From: Scortum barcoo
Taxonomy: Eukaryota; Chordata; Actinopteri; Centrarchiformes; Terapontidae
NCBI GenBank assembly: GCA_023238725.1
Contig: CM041536.1
Location: forward strand, 11,073,771-11,137,770
Direction: 5' to 3'
Length of the DNA: 64,000 nucleotides
Shown here piece by piece: positions 10,938 to 24,692 of this stretch. Under the pieces are notes generated by a model, which searched no databases, was not told the DNA's origin, and saw only the letters and a list, made by a program, of their open reading frames with translations. Made by a program: the position numbers and the translations under genes. Position 1 is the first letter of the stretch; every line of letters starts with the position of its first letter.

Positions 10938-13192
10938 TAATCATTCCGATTTACACTTTTTGTTGCCATTTCTTGCACAGTAGACTAATAGAGTCACTGG
11001 AATGAGAAAAGCCTTTTACAAATCTAGAGTATTGCATCATGTGATGTCGATTTACATTGCACCTGTCCAGGTGGTTTTAAGTGAGGCTCGAGCAGGGGTG
11101 GAGCAGCAGTATGGAGCCATCAGAGAGGCCCTGGAGCAGGAGGAGCAATCAGCCCTCCAGTGCGTGACGAAGGAGGAGAGCCGGGTTCTGGGGGCATTAG
11201 AAGAGAAACTCAGCCACCTCCAGAGTTCCTTGCAGTCCATCCAGAAAGGCCTTCACACCCTGGAGGGGCTGGCCGATGCCAAGGGAGATAAACGCATTCA
11301 GGACCAGGCTTTCATTATGGTGAGTTGGATGTTAGGATAAGAAACTGTTTGTTTGTTTGTCTGTTAGTAAAATCTAAGATCTACTGTTGGCTTATGAACA
11401 CTAACCCATGGAAACGTCTTTTTCCTTCTTTCTCACATTACAGGAATACAGCAGGACAGCCCATCTGTAAGTAATTTCCTCTCAGGTTCTACCTAGTTGC
11501 ATGTAAATCTGGGATTTGTTGAACATGTCACTTGCTAGGTGTGCTACCAACAAAGCATAGCTTTATTTGACAGCCTCTATGCACCCCTGCTCCTCTAGAC
11601 AATCCACAGATCTGTTGTAAACAGCTTTACCCAAAACTGCTTTCTCCTGTAGAAATAGTCCCCATGAAACCTTTTGACAAAGTGTCCTATGGATTATTCA
11701 GAGTAGTAAGGATGCGAATAATGAAAAATCAGTTGCCATTGATTTTAAGTGAAACAAGAGCTGAGAGTTTAAACTACATTACTCTCAAAGTCAGTATATT
11801 GGGGTTGAGGCACAAATCTCTGTGATTAAAACCCAGGCAAAATAAAACACAAAGCACAAAAGGTAAGTGAGAAAAAAGAATAACTGGAATCTCTACTGGA
11901 ATCTGATAAAAAAGATACAGATGCACAGATCAAAAGAAATAGAAGAAAATATTATGTTGGCATATTACTAACAACAGCTGCAATCTGTTAGGGTAGATGT
12001 ATGATGCATGTTTGTTTTTGTCCTTTTTTCACAGAAGCCCTATCCAATCTTATTGGAAGTTTTAGATAACAATGGCTACTTACTTTTTTGTGTGTGCTTG
12101 TTCGCTCATTTGTATATTTGGTTATATATGTTTTACTTATAATTTCCTTGTGTGTTTTATTGTATTTATTACTGTGCTGCTGTCCACTTCCTTTGTTTTT
12201 TTTTTTCATTATTTGTGTATCTGTGTCTTCCTGCCTCAAAAAGTCATCAAGGAGTAAAGAAGTTTAATTGTCCTGTAGTAAAAGTGTCTGTGCCGTCTAT
12301 TCTCTCTGCTCTTCACCAGGGCTAGTAACATGGGGAACTTTGTGAACCAGTTTGAGGCTCCAGAGGAAGTGGATCTGGCCCGGCTGAAATGTCTGAAGGC
12401 TTGGACTGAGAAACGGCTGAACACGGTCGTCATCACTATGCCAGGCCAAGACAGAGACCTCTACAGACTCCTCTGTGAGACAAGTGTTTGTTTTTTTTGT
12501 ACCAACACCTGTTTTCTTTCCACTCACTGATGAATCGCAGCTAATTAATCCAAATGACTAAATGCATCCTGTAAGCCCAAAGGTGGTGTATTCAGTTAGT
12601 CTTAATCTTCTCGCCTAAATTCATCTAATTTCCTTTCCTGCGTACAGATGGCACCGTCCCCTTCTTGGACGCAGACACAGCCCATCCCAAGCTGCGGCTG
12701 TCTGATAACAACAAGAGGGTGACCTACAGCGAAGCCCAGCAGGCCTACACGGAGCACGAGGCTCGCTTCAGCTCCTTCCCTCAGGTCCTGGCCTCCTCTG
12801 CCCTGGTGGGCCGTCGCTGGTACTGGGAGGTGGACGTGTCCATGGATGAGGGCCGCTGGAAGGTGGGGCTGTCCGAGGGCCACATTGAGAGGAAAGGCCA
12901 GAAGGACAACTCTCGCCTGGGCTTCAACTCGTACTCCTGGTGCCTGGCCTGCGACAGAAAGAAGGTGGAAGCTCTGCATAACAAGGTGACGGTTCCTGTG
13001 GATGCAGACGGGCTGCAGAGGGTCGGAGTGTTCCTCGACTTTGAAGACGGTATTTTGTCTTTCTTTAATGTGACACCAGGGGGCGGTCTAGCTTTAATGC
13101 ATTCCTACCAGCACAGATTTACCGACCCTCTGTACCCAGCCTTTTCTGTGTCTAAAACACACCTGGCCATCTGTGATCTGTTCCAGTTGTGA
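7780..13192 (+). CDS. TRIM-family RING/B-box/coiled-coil/SPRY protein (TRIM14-like), frameshifted in exon 2
   Basis: Probable E3 ubiquitin ligase of the TRIM family, likely acting in antiviral signalling. Exons: 7780-8032, 9344-10313, 10439-10534 (96 nt), 11071-11319 (249 nt), 11444-11466 (23 nt), 12320-12474 (155 nt) and 12648-13192. The 96-nt and 23-nt exons are hallmarks of SPRY-type TRIM genes. Domains of the intended 762-residue frame: RING at residues 11-54 (C11, C14, C26, H28, C31, C34, C49, C54; last pair spaced CPEWRC rather than CPxC); Ser/Thr-rich linker to about 305 with a SUMO-interaction-like VVSLDD at 208-213; B-box 1 from C309; B-box 2 from C362; coiled coil in exons 3-4; PRY-SPRY in exon 7 (YWEVDV, WKVGLSEG, LGFNSYSW). 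SPRY and B-box 2 resemble mammalian TRIM14, which lacks a RING, so orthology is unproven. ATG 7780 was chosen for its AAAATGG context; an in-frame ATG lies at 7714. As assembled, translation stops at 10255 after 388 residues. Confidence 0.88.
8033..9343 (+). other. TRIM intron 1
   Basis: A 1.3-kb phase-1 intron with donor GTACAA and acceptor TTTTTTTACAG. The ORFs inside it (8396-8638 minus, 8965-9180 plus) have no family resemblance and lie in AT-rich DNA. No internal repeat is clear. Confidence 0.8.
10227..10257 (+). pseudogene. Frameshift within B-box 2 of the TRIM gene
   Basis: Upstream of here the frame reads CRQCGKRCVCARC and then hits TAG at 10255. The conserved continuation (IGSHRDHVC, last His pair of B-box 2) is open only in another frame from about 10245. 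Exon 2 is 970 nt long, whereas the splice phases (1 in, 0 out) require a length of 2 mod 3, so two nucleotides are in excess (or one is missing). The site is a GT-rich run (10227-10236 and 10242-10247) prone to dinucleotide slippage or sequencing error. All other exons stay intact, which argues for a recent mutation, a polymorphism or an assembly error rather than an old pseudogene. Confidence 0.8.
10902..10935. repeat. (ATT)n microsatellite in TRIM intron 3
   Basis: About eleven ATT units, about 135 bp upstream of the exon 4 acceptor at 11070. Confidence 0.95.
11467..12319 (+). other. TRIM intron 5
   Basis: A phase-2 intron, donor GTAAGT and acceptor CTTCACCAG, between the 23-nt and 155-nt exons. 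It has no supported coding content; a 10-base T run lies near 12197. Confidence 0.75.
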
Positions 13193-13665
13193 ACCATGCA
13201 ATACCAGAATGTGAGTTCTGCTGAAAATGTAGAGAATACATGAAAGCGCTGTGCCTTTTTTCTATGTTAAAACCACTCATATTCATCTGTTTAGACTCTC
13301 TGGAATGTCATACACTGTAAATCATGCAAAAAAGTCCTTAAATGTGATTTTATATCATATTGTACTGGAATTGTATCATGCCAGAAATGCTTTTCATTAT
13401 ATGCAACATTCCTGAAAGTAGCGCTATATTTTTATCAGGATTTTTAACCTTTGTATGTTTTTGCTTTTATATTGTCAGTGAACAAATGAGCATGTTCTTA
13501 CAGCGGAGACATGTTACCAGAGCAGATCAATAAAAAAGTTGATTTGGATAATATTTCCATTTTATTATTCCAACTGTTGTTTTTATATCTCATCTTTGAC
13601 ACCTGTTTCCACTTATTGTGACCCAGTTACAGTTGTTACAGTAATAAAATTTCAAAGTTTCAAAA
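13193..13665 (+). other. TRIM 3'UTR and poly(A) signals
   Basis: After the TGA at 13190-13192 the sequence is AT-rich. It holds AATAAA at 13529-13534 and a second at 13643-13648, the latter followed by T-rich sequence. Either could set the 3' end. Confidence 0.7.
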
Positions 13666-13669
13666 TCAA

Positions 13670-16600
13670 GTTAAAACCTGCATTGCGTCTTTTCCTATTT
13701 GCGTTTAAATAGAAACACAGGTGTGTGAGTGGGTGGCGTGTTTCCCCTCAACAGGTGACAGTTGGTGTGCTAACTTTGAACTCTCACTGCCCCCACAGCA
13801 TGTGAGCTTTACCAACAACAAACACTGCCTTCTGTACACTCCTTATAGCATCTCAGACTGCTGCCATGGTTAAATTGCGCTCCGTCTTGCCGACTCAGAG
13901 GCTCATTTATTCTGACTGGGGGTCTGTGTGGTTGACGTCACTGAGAGGGATCAAAGTGGTGTTTACTTGCCAATGGTTCAGGGACAGCTAGACACAAATC
14001 AAGGTTGATCCAAACGTGGATTAGTTGAGTATCTTAAAATCATCAGGACCGGCAGTAGTAAAGGTACTTTTGAAAAAGGACTGAATAAAAGACTTAACAG
14101 GGCTTGCACAAAAGAGCTCCATGGGGGGTTGTAAAGAGCAAGGTCTTATCAACACCTGCAATTTATTCTTTTTATAGTTTAATAACTTATTTCTCCAATG
14201 TCTGCCGCCCCTTCTGACAGACTTGTATTTGCCATAATTTCAGCCGCTTGAGAAACTTGAATCCGTGCAGGTGCACCAGTCAACCATGGCAACAATTTCA
14301 CGCTCGCAGCCACACGATCCAAAGGTAGTCAAAAGCCCTCTTTGGGTTTTGCTGTCATTCTCCCTCTTTCTCTCTCTCTTCCCCAGCTGGCACATGAAGA
14401 CAGGATGCAAGACACGTCTGCGAGAAAGTCGGGCTAATTAAATTCTCCTCTCCCTGTCCATCCAATGGCCTCTCGAGCTCAGCCGGGCTCTTACAAGCTT
14501 TTTTCCAGACTTGTTACCATTAAATGAAATGAGCTCACAGTGTGTTGGCAGGGAACAATGTGTCACGTAGCTATTAAGGAAAAAATGGACGTCACGGAGT
14601 ATTGAGAGCTCCGGGCACTTTTATTGGCCACTAATGGGGCATCACCAAATCAAGGGACAGGGTCTTCATTGGTGATCCCATGGGTCCCCTATATTCTAAA
14701 GACAGCCAAGCAATCTACTTGTCAAACTGTTCTTGCCTACGTCTGACTGCTGTGGTGAATTGCACTCTGGTGTTTGTGTCTCAGAGGGATGTGCAGAGAA
14801 TCCCTAAATTACCACATCAGTGTCATGTCAGTGTACGGTGATAAATTACTCAGGGGATGTGGCCTTGCCTCAGTGCTGAAAAGGCTTTGAATTAAGATGA
14901 CAGTTACCTTCTGGGAGAAATAATCAGTTGATTTACAGCAGTATACATCTGTCGCTCTCAAAGGGAAATGAGCAAACATCAAGTACAGGAGTCAAAAGCC
15001 AGGCCATAAAGGGTGCTATTTCCTTTTAAATCGATGCTTAATTAAAAGGAATCCAAACTCATCCAGCGATTGAGACATCCAGTCTTGATTTAATCTCATC
15101 TACTGCAGCAGTACAGTAAGTAGGTCAAAAGTGGGTCTCATTTGCAAAGCCTTCCGAGTCAGCACTCTCTCATTTTTGACTGCATGCTTTTATCTCTCAT
15201 CATTGTTCTCATGATGGAAAGTGGAATGACATAAAATTACCGAGATTTTCAAACACACGGTTGGCAGCAAGCCTTCCACTTCAACTGTCGTCCTAATGCC
15301 GCAAAATGTCACTCTTCTTTGGTTCTAGCTTTTACCATTTGTTGTTGACCTCATATTATATTGCTGAGAGGTTAAGTAATTTCACGTTCACTTTAAAATT
15401 TTGATATATTGCACCATTTGTTGTAAGCCCCTGAAAATTACAACCTCTTTTCCAGTCTTTTGTGGAACTAATAGTGTCTGCAGCACAGAGGGCTTGCTAC
15501 TCCTCCTGGGCTAGAGCGATAGCCAATTCAATTTGCATTCTTTAATGGGAAAATCTCCCCCAAGTCAACCTTTACCTCCTGGGTCAAAATCAGTCAAAGC
15601 CACTGATTTGAATCAAGAGTAGTCCATTCAGCATGCAGCATGTCTCATTCATAAGCAAACAATAGCATAATCAGTTGTCTTTCTAGCACCAATGTGTGCC
15701 CTCTGTGTATTATTTTGTGCCTTTGAGTCACAGAGCAGAGATATTCCAGAAAATGATCACCTAACAATCTTTGGAAATAATCTCAGAACAGCACAGAGTC
15801 CTTTCTGAAAAGCTCTTCTCATCATCTGCATTGTGTACACTGTACTTCCTGATCCAGGTAGCAGGGAATCACATGTCCTTGCTTGTGTTTGAAAAACACA
15901 AGATAAAAACCTTACTGCATCATTTATTTGGAAATATAGAATATTAGAAAGAAACATGAATATATACCAATTTAAGTGATCAAAACATTTTTATTTCATG
16001 TTTTTGTCTCACGTACAAATTGAGCAAAGACACACAGTATGGCATTTCTGACTACCATCTTTGTTTGGATTTGGGGATTTTGGAAATTCCCTCAGAACAG
16101 CGTTAAGTGTTGTCACACGACCCTTCTGGGTTTTCCAAAGATTGCTGGTTATTTATTTTATGTGAAGCTCTGATGTATCTCTGCAACTTTAATGTAACAA
16201 TCATACATGAAAGGGGCTATTCTATATAGAAAGAGATGACAGGTAATTATCCCAAATGCTTTGCTAATTAACCAGAAAGATGACATTAACTTTATTTCTC
16301 CAACAACACCGATAGCACAGTTGAGTTCAAACATTTCTTTCCATTTAAATAATTTCAACTGCTCCCAAAGCATACTACATAGTTAGAATAGAGCCTGTTA
16401 CTTGAGCTCTGGGGTAATTGGATATATGCTAATTTGAATTTGTGCTCATTAGAAGCCCTAAACTCATTAACAGTGTGACTGGGCAACATCTCTCCTCCAG
16501 AGAGGGCAGAAAGCAGCTCTCAGTCCATTTTAGCAGCATGTCACCACATCAGTGGATATGTTACTGCTCATGCATAACAAATATATTAAACTGCCTTTTA

Positions 16601-17900
16601 TACGATACGCAGCCTTTTAAAAAACAATGTATTGGTGCTTGAGTCCTAAAATTTGCACATGGGGTTTTTCTACAAACCTCTCTAAAATGAGAATTAGATA
16701 ACTATTAGTATCCTAGCAGTAGGACACAGCATGCTGTCCGTCTGTTCCATCTATACTTGATCTATCCAAAATAATACAATTTTTTAAATCTGTTGAATAA
16801 TTAACAAATCCTATGGATTCACCAGCAAGTACTGTCTGTGTAACCAAAGCTTGATATAGCTCATGCCTACAAATGTTTCCACTGTTGCATTTGAATGATA
16901 AAAAAAGCACCTCATTTAACCATCACAAAACTGTGAGAATTTAATGATGTCCAGTTGAAGAGTATAATGTGTTTTGGCTGCAACCGTGTTCCCTATTAAT
17001 GCTTCATGAAGGCTATATGAAAAACTCTTTGTCATCAGATCTGGTTGGATCTGTTTTTAAAATACTGTAGTAAAACATCAAATACTTTAAACCAATGATC
17101 ATGTAAGATAGGACAAGCCAAAATAAATGAGCAAGTGACTCTTCAGCCAATCTGTCACATAATGGAGATACTGAGGAGGAATTTTACTCACCTTTTTTAA
17201 CAGTAGAGCCTATGAATAACTTTAAACTATATTAATTTGTATATACAGATATAGTGTGTAATGTGTATAATGAGATACAGTACAGATGTTTCTGTGAAAA
17301 GCAAAGAGTGCCACAAGTACACTGTCTGTGTGAGTATTACACTGCGTTGGCACTAACTATACACACAGCCATCGCCACGCCCCTCTGTTGGCATGGCAAC
17401 AATTGGTGAGCTCAGGTGACTCTCACATGTCTGACCCAGTCACCTGCCAAGCTTGGCTTGGAAATGTGAGACAGGAGAAGTGATGAGCCCATTGTTGAGT
17501 GACATGCCTATTCTCTCCCCTCACCTTTCCCCAGGCAGATCAATTTATCTTCGATTATTCCTCGAAAAACGCCTCATTACTTTCACGAGTGGGTCTATCT
17601 CTGTCAGCCAGGGCTGAATTGATAAAAGCCAACTGGATGGCAAACAAAAATCACATCTGAATGTTAATGTCTCATGGGATTTACAGTTTATTGTGGAAAT
17701 GTACACTTTCCAAAAGCACGCTGATGCTCATGCACAGTGTATTTTAAACACTTGAATGGCATACAGTTATATCTAATGTCTGTTTGTGTGTAACTGTCTG
17801 TGCCTGGCTGTTATTTAGTAGCTTTGCCCTTCAACTATTAACATGTCAGCATATTAAAATTGTGAGGAAATAGTAGCAGCATCTATTTCAAACGCACTTA
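13670..17900. other. Intergenic DNA, partly CNE-like
   Basis: No coding exon or clear transposon seen. Several stretches (about 14400-14720, 15000-15300 and 17370-17660) have balanced base composition and many TAATTA/ATTAA and E-box-like words, with no repeats. That is the look of conserved developmental enhancers. This is an impression only; conservation cannot be measured from one sequence. Confidence 0.3.
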
Positions 17901-17919
17901 ATTGTCAGCTGTATGGTGC

Positions 17920-17960
17920 CTGTCTCCTCCTCCTCCTCCCCGTCCTCCTCATCCTCCCTC
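17920..17960. repeat. (TCC)n-rich microsatellite
   Basis: Run of TCC/TCCTCA units. It accounts for the Ser-rich ORF reading through 17913-18158, which I do not consider a gene. Confidence 0.85.
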
Positions 17961-20900
17961 CTACATTCTGCCACCCCCCTCTCCTTTCTGTCATTTCCCA
18001 GAATATCTGCAGTGTCTTTAGCGTTATTTATTTATTTGTCTGCCCTGCTGCTCTTTTCACTTTCCCCCTCTGCAGAAAGGTCAGAGTGCAGGGTCAGTGG
18101 CAGAGCTTCAGGAGTTGGCAGGCATTCAGCATCTTGGTCCAGTATGTTAACAAAATAGATTCTTGCTCTTGTGAGAGAGTGAGCCCCACTTAGGGTAACG
18201 TTCAGTGGTTTTCTCCTTTATATGCTGCAGCCTATAGCATTTCTAACCAAGAGACTGCACGGACCAGTTTGATTTTAAACCAGTTTGATTTTAAATGCAT
18301 GTTCGTGTCTAAACTCTACAATTGCCATCTTAACCCATCATTGGATAAAAAAAAGTTCAGATTTTCAAAACTAGGCTCAAACCAGGCTTGAAGTCAATGT
18401 TCAAACTATTTTTTTAAAAAGCAGACTTAAATCCAACTCTTAATATTTATGGATAACTCTAATTTATTTAATAATCAATCAACAGTTTATTTAATACATC
18501 CTTTAACTTAATCATCTATTGTTCTCAAAACATTCTTTCTTTGAGAACAAATATGGAGTCAGTTTGCAAAAATACATTAAAGCCATTCTTAAGATGAATA
18601 AACCAGCGTCAGTTTGTTATAATGTGTCCACATAAAAATAGACATTTGTTTTTGTCTTTCACTGTACTCACATTAAGTGAAATCCAAAATGCAACTTCTC
18701 TAAATCTCTCTGACAAAATATACCTTCTCAGTTTCTATATAATCATTTGAAGGGAGGAGACTGGATATATAAGTAACATGACTAGATCAATTAACAGTTT
18801 TCCAAGGCAGCCAGAATCAACTGAACAGACTGAACACTTTTCATTTAAAATGTGATACCATCTATTATTTGTGTGGGTTTATTTAAAAAACAATCCCTTT
18901 ATTATGCTGAGAAGACTTACAGTTACTAGCATATGCAAAAGATGACTGTCTTTGTTTAGAGTGCCAAAAATGTTTGATTTATTCCAGAGGGTAATTGACA
19001 TACATGTAATTCACCTGACATCAATAAGACTCTTTTTCAAACCGTATGTGCTTATTTTTAAACTTTTTGGCAGATTTGGGTTATTTTTGTGTTTCCTTAT
19101 TGTCTTACTAGGAACAGTGTTTACAAAGTTGCAGGTTGCTCACTGCGCACATGATCACAAGAGAGATCTTGCGTTTTTAATCTTTTGAATTCACAGCCGT
19201 GATAGTTGATTGCTTTGACTCTTTCTCTTGTGCTCTGAGATGTTTTTCACAGTTCATTATTTCTGTCAAAGCCATGGACTCTGTGGCCTCATCATATAGC
19301 TTCTCCCACGCAAACTACTTCGTCTGGCATAGTGTCAAAGTGTTGAGTTGTTTTTTTTGTTTTTTTAATATTTTAACCCTTTAACATCCTCACCAAGAAA
19401 AAAGCAAGAAAGAAAGAAAAAAATGTTTCTTTATATTTTTTTAGATATAAAAAAATTTCTCAGTTTCCAGTCTTCATGCCAAGCTAAGCTAACGGGCTGG
19501 CTGGAGCTTCATGTTTAGCAGACAGGTGAGAGTGGTATCGATCTTCTGACCTAACTCTCTACAAGAAAACATTTCAAAGCATTCCTTAAAAAAATGGGTT
19601 CATTTAAACCTTGAAAAGATGTTACATTACAACAGGACAAAAGCAGATCACTAAAGGAAAAAAAACAAAACACAAACACTTAATCATAAGTGTTAATGGG
19701 TGAAAATTAAACTACTGATTAATGTGAGTTAAGACATCTCCCGTGGGAATGAACAAGCCAACATTTCCAGAGAGCAATGACCGGCAGGCAAAAAGCAGGC
19801 ACTGCAGGTGCTGATTTCCACTTTCTGGCATGTGCAGTCTATCACAGCTTATTTTGCATTTGGTTTCATAATGTTTCAAAGCGCCACGGGGAAACATATG
19901 CAGACACTCGATCCATTTGATGAATTTGCTCAATGAATGCAGCACTGTAAATGACACAATCGAGACAATTAACATCCATTTATGATACGACAACAGCATG
20001 AGTCTTAATGGTGAGTCTGAGAGATGTGTCATCAAACTTGTCCTCCACCCACACCATCAAAATGTCAGCCGGGAGAGCTCTTGACCCCTGGGCAGATGCA
20101 ATGACGCTGAACTATTATGAACCAGATAACATTTGGCATTTCCACACACATCAGCTCTGTGGCTGGGAGATGAAGGGAACAGGCCCAACACACATCAATT
20201 CTGCCCAGTGTAATCACGTACTTTTTGGTGCAAAAGTATTGCATCCTGAGTGTAATCATCCAACATTTTCATTTCCCCCTGCCTTCCTCCGGGGCCCACT
20301 TTCAGCTGTCTGGAATGTTTTTTCTATCTCCTTTACGGTTTTCAAGGTAATAGGTATGTTGCCGTTTGAGAATGTGGATGGAAATTTATGGACGTCTTTA
20401 GTGTTTTTATGTACAATAATAATATCAATGCACATATTGCAGTCAGGGCATCTTCGGTCCAGGTGTCTCAAAAGCTACAAATCATTCTTGTATAGGGCGT
20501 TTTGATTGTCTCTGTAACAAGCTGGTTGTCGTTATTTGCGGCAGATGTTATTTCTGTATGACTGACCTTGAAATATGATTTGTGATATTTTCTGATGAGT
20601 CCCCAGAGCCCACTAATGAAGCACGCTCATTAAAATGAAATCTTCGCCCTTCTCGTTATTTCTCTGCCTTTTTGCTCGAACTTTCTTTCGGCCCGTTATG
20701 AATTCCCTCAGTTCACTCTCACCATCCTCCTCTCACGCCCTCATTTGTCTTCTCCGAGCTTTCGCTGACTCGAGTGATTCATTCACATCTCAAATTCAGT
20801 CTCATGGTGAAATGTGAACAACGTCCGTGTCCCTGGGGCAGCTGAGGCAACACCCTACCCTTCATCCCTGCCTGTGGTTTACATCCTTATTATACATGAG

Positions 20901-23900
20901 CATGAGTGAAAATGACCTCACTGGGTTTGACAAAAGATAAGTCAATAATGTTCCCGCATTTCCGTTTTGCAGACATATCAAAAAGTTTTTCTTTCAGCCT
21001 TCTTTGTTACAGTGTGTAGGCATGGTTTGCTACAATTGTCCTTTGAGTGCCTTGACAAAGCATTAGGCAGGACATCTTGTGTAAAAATAATATACTCCAC
21101 ACAGCACTCATCAAACCAAACACAACATAAATCACAAAACAAGGCCGTAATAGAGGAGAGTGTTCTTTCTTCCTGTGTAGGTGCTGCAAATGTGCTACAT
21201 ATATCCAAATAAAATCCCGGTGTCAGATGTGGTTATTGCTCTGCTGGTACTCAGCGGGGATAATGTTAACCATGCTTAATACTTGGTGTTGCGTTTTAGC
21301 ACACGTTTGCTAATTATGCCAAAAGCACAAAGTACGGCTGAGGCTGGTGCAACTGTCATTAATCTGTAGGGTCATAAAGCAGCAAAGCAGACACATTAAA
21401 ATTGTGATCTGATGATGGCACCAGATGAAATACTGAGCCATCTACATGCCCATACCATATGGAACTCCATCTAATGGTTGATTAGAAATACAGCCTGGAT
21501 CAAAGTGGTGGACCAAACAAATACTGACATTTACAAACTACTGGTAAACACAAGTATGTGGCATGCCTTTTACTACATGCTGCATTATTTGTTGATACGG
21601 AGGTCTGAATTTTCCAGTTGTCACTGTGTGTCTCCCTGGCAGTTTTGACAGCATAGTTTTAAGTTGAGACAGTCATAGAAGAGAGTACTTAGAAAAAAGT
21701 TTGCACACTTTTACTGGAAAAAAGGGGAATATTCATCTCTGTAGAGGTTCATACAAACTCAGAATATTTCCAAATATGGTCACATCCACTTACGTCAAAG
21801 ACAGGGCTGGCCTAAAATAACATTCGGAGGGAGCCGATGACATTGACTTTGCTTTTGGCTTTCCGAGTGCTCTGGAGGGGGGCGTATCCTGATCCACAGA
21901 TAAAGCACTGTAGGGACGTGTAAGAGAAGTCGGCTGTCCTGTCCCCAGAGAGCAAGGTTGAAGAGGTATTCTGCCGACCTTGTGTAAACAGTCTGACACA
22001 ATCTGGAAGAGGGCAATTGTTTCACCTGTCAGTCTGGCTTGTTTTGTAAAAGCGATCAAACTCTACCTCTTTTTAACTAGTGGAAACATGTTGGATGTTT
22101 AGTAAAACACAAAACAAAGTGCATGGGGTCAGTTGGACCACTGGGGGGGACACATTTCCATATTTTGTGTATTGGAAGGGAATGTGACACCCCGTCCCCC
22201 AGTGGGGATTACGCGCTTACTGGAGAGCTGTCATATTTTCACCAGGCTGAGCAGAGACTTCAAGAGAGTCAGCCAGGGTCTCATTACACCTCCTGTTGGA
22301 AAGGAAAGACAGATACAGTACTCTCAGTCCTCTCTCTCCTCATTGATGTTACGACCGGCCTGTCAGCAGGATACAGGACAAATCAATGTGTGCCTTTACA
22401 TGACAACGTCTTTGATGAGTTCAGGTTATCTCAACCACTCTCAGCTACTTTTGAGGCACAAGATCAGGTCAAATGCAGGTCAGATTCTAATTCATTTGCT
22501 CTTGAAATAGCCTAAGCCTGAGTTAATTTAGCTTTTGTGCTTTTACTCACAACATTTATTAAAGGAGCATGTTTTTCATGTCTTTTATGGGTTTGTCATC
22601 AACACCGCGTTACACTTGAGGAGTTAGATTGTTTCCATTTTTAGTGGTGCCAAAGAAAACTCCTCATTCATTTACTTTCCTCCCTCCTGTTTTTCCTGTG
22701 CCTGTGGCATGTGGGGTGTTTGCTGAGGTGTGAACCTTGACAAAGACAACCCTGTTCACCCACTCACAGGCTCTGAGCATGCCGGAGATTCGGCCCAAGA
22801 CCTTCAAATCTTCCTCCTTTATTTTTGGCACCAAGCTGGACTCCTTTGTCTTCTATTTTTCACGTTCTGCTGCACTCTTTCATTTACATAGGACAACCTA
22901 CGTGGAGCAAAGAAACAGCAGCTGGTAAGAGGGAATTGGTTGTAGAGGTGACTCAGGGGCACGAAGAGGCTGACAGATACGCAAGAGTTGTCTCAGAGGC
23001 GAAGCAGGGTCAGTGAAAGAAAGACAAAAGAAGAAAAGAAGAAACGTAGCTGTGAGGAAGTGCCATGCATGGAGGCAGACAGGATTAGATTCATGCTTGA
23101 AGTAACGTATGATGTACTTTCACCTCCTCAAAATCTTTGTAAATAGATAGGCAGGGATCCAGCATGTCCTTTATGCTCAGATACAGCTTCATGTCAGCAC
23201 TTTCCGTCAGGGTGTGAAATAAAGCTTGTCTCAAGGGCGATACACCTGGAGCATAAACAACATTTTGAACATGTGTGAGGTTGGGCAGCCCAAGGCAGGG
23301 CGGAACTGGTAAATGAGAGTAGATGTAGGGAATCAGCCCCTCATCCCCCAGGAGACAGCCACCACCTGTCTAAGAATTGAGAGGAGCATGGTTTGAGGAA
23401 GATTGGCTGTAGGGGATTTGTTGCCGATCCAGTATCATGATATTGTTGGCTAACTGTGTTGGGCAAAAGTTTATGCTATGCCTGTTGATTGCCAGCCACA
23501 GTAATTCAACCTGAGCTTATACAAATTAGATTTATACTATGATTTTTGCTTCGGTGAGGACAGGATTCAAGAAGCCTTAAAGGTGCATCAGGTCAGAAAA
23601 AAAATTTCTGACTGGTGGAGCAAGACAAGTTGTGATGGCAGCAATTTGGGAGGGCAGCTTCACCAAGTGGGCCATGACATCTAGATGATGCAGCCAGCAG
23701 GGCCAACCGTGCAAATATCTGCTCTTTGCTCAGGTGAGGGGAGGATCTAAAGACAGCTTGAATGTATGTGAGGTCAGAGCTAGAGAGTGGTGTCAAATTT
23801 CATGGGACACAGTAGATTTATGATACCCACTGCAGGGCCTAGTGATTGATCAAAACATCATATAATACGACTACTGTGCCTCCATAAGAATGTTAACTAA

Positions 23901-24180
23901 GTGATATATTTATATTTCCTCATATTCTTGTTTGTATCCACAGCTCGCTCTTATTTTATTACTACTTATTGATTTCAGGGAGTCACCGGTGTCTTTCTTT
24001 TGCTCCTTTCTTTGGTAAGAGAAAATTTGCAAGTAACAACAGCAGCAAAACATCTCATTTTCACAGCGCACAAGTTTTTTCAAAGTAATTATAATGACTG
24101 GGTTAGGGTTAGGGATGTAGAAGTATTATTGGTCAAACGATCCCAATTAATCCTTGGATGATATTGGATTCTGGGCTTTA
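17961..24180. other. Intergenic DNA without recognisable gene
   Basis: AT-rich with many short ORFs (for example 20008-20505 and 22123-22515). None has a domain-like pattern or a consistent splice context. A 15-base GGGTTAGGGTTAGGG lies at about 24100-24114. No dispersed repeat that I recognise. Confidence 0.35.
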
Positions 24181-24181
24181 A

Positions 24182-24375
24182 CAGTCACGTGTGAGGCAAG
24201 GTTGGACCCAGATGCAGGACAGCATGAGATGAGGCAGAACACGGCTGACGTAGATCATGAAGCACTTTATTGGTAACAGGCAGGCAGGCAGTCAGGTCCG
24301 CAGGAACGCAGGTGAACAGGCAGATACTGACCAGTTAACACAGGGCAGGTTGACAGCACAAACATATACTGTACA
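24182..24375. mobile_element. Fragment of a dispersed fish repeat
   Basis: It begins with CACGTGTGAGGCAAGGTTGG, contains GACCCAGATGCAGGA, then a CTTTATTGGTAACAGG segment with (GGCA) units and CAGGAACGCAGGTGAACAGG. I recognise this layout as a repeat found in many copies in teleost genomes, but cannot assign its class from sequence alone. Confidence 0.5.
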
Positions 24376-24692
24376 TTTCAGTCCTATTATACTATATAAA
24401 ATTCTTGCCTACCAGATACAGATATATTTTTGTGGGTACATGCAGTTGTCTCAAAAAAACTGGATAGTTTCTGTTCATGCACATCATAAATAGCTCATTA
24501 AACACTCCAAGCCTGTGTTGTACCAGCAAAACAAAAGTGTCTTCATAAAATATTTAAACAGTGCTCTGTGCCTGTGCATACAGCAGTGTGTTTGATTGTC
24601 TATCTGCTGCACTCATGGAAAGAGGGGAGAAACTACTCCACACCAGTTATTCACCTCTTGCAGTGAGTATTTTTTTCCATAATGGCGGAATA

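Noticed and set aside
20008..20505. 165-codon ORF on the + strand
   Set aside because: No domain pattern, starts without context and lies in repeat-free intergenic DNA; more likely chance or conserved non-coding sequence.
24100..24114. GGGTTAGGGTTAGGG, telomere-like repeat
   Set aside because: Only two and a half units; far too short to call an interstitial telomere tract.
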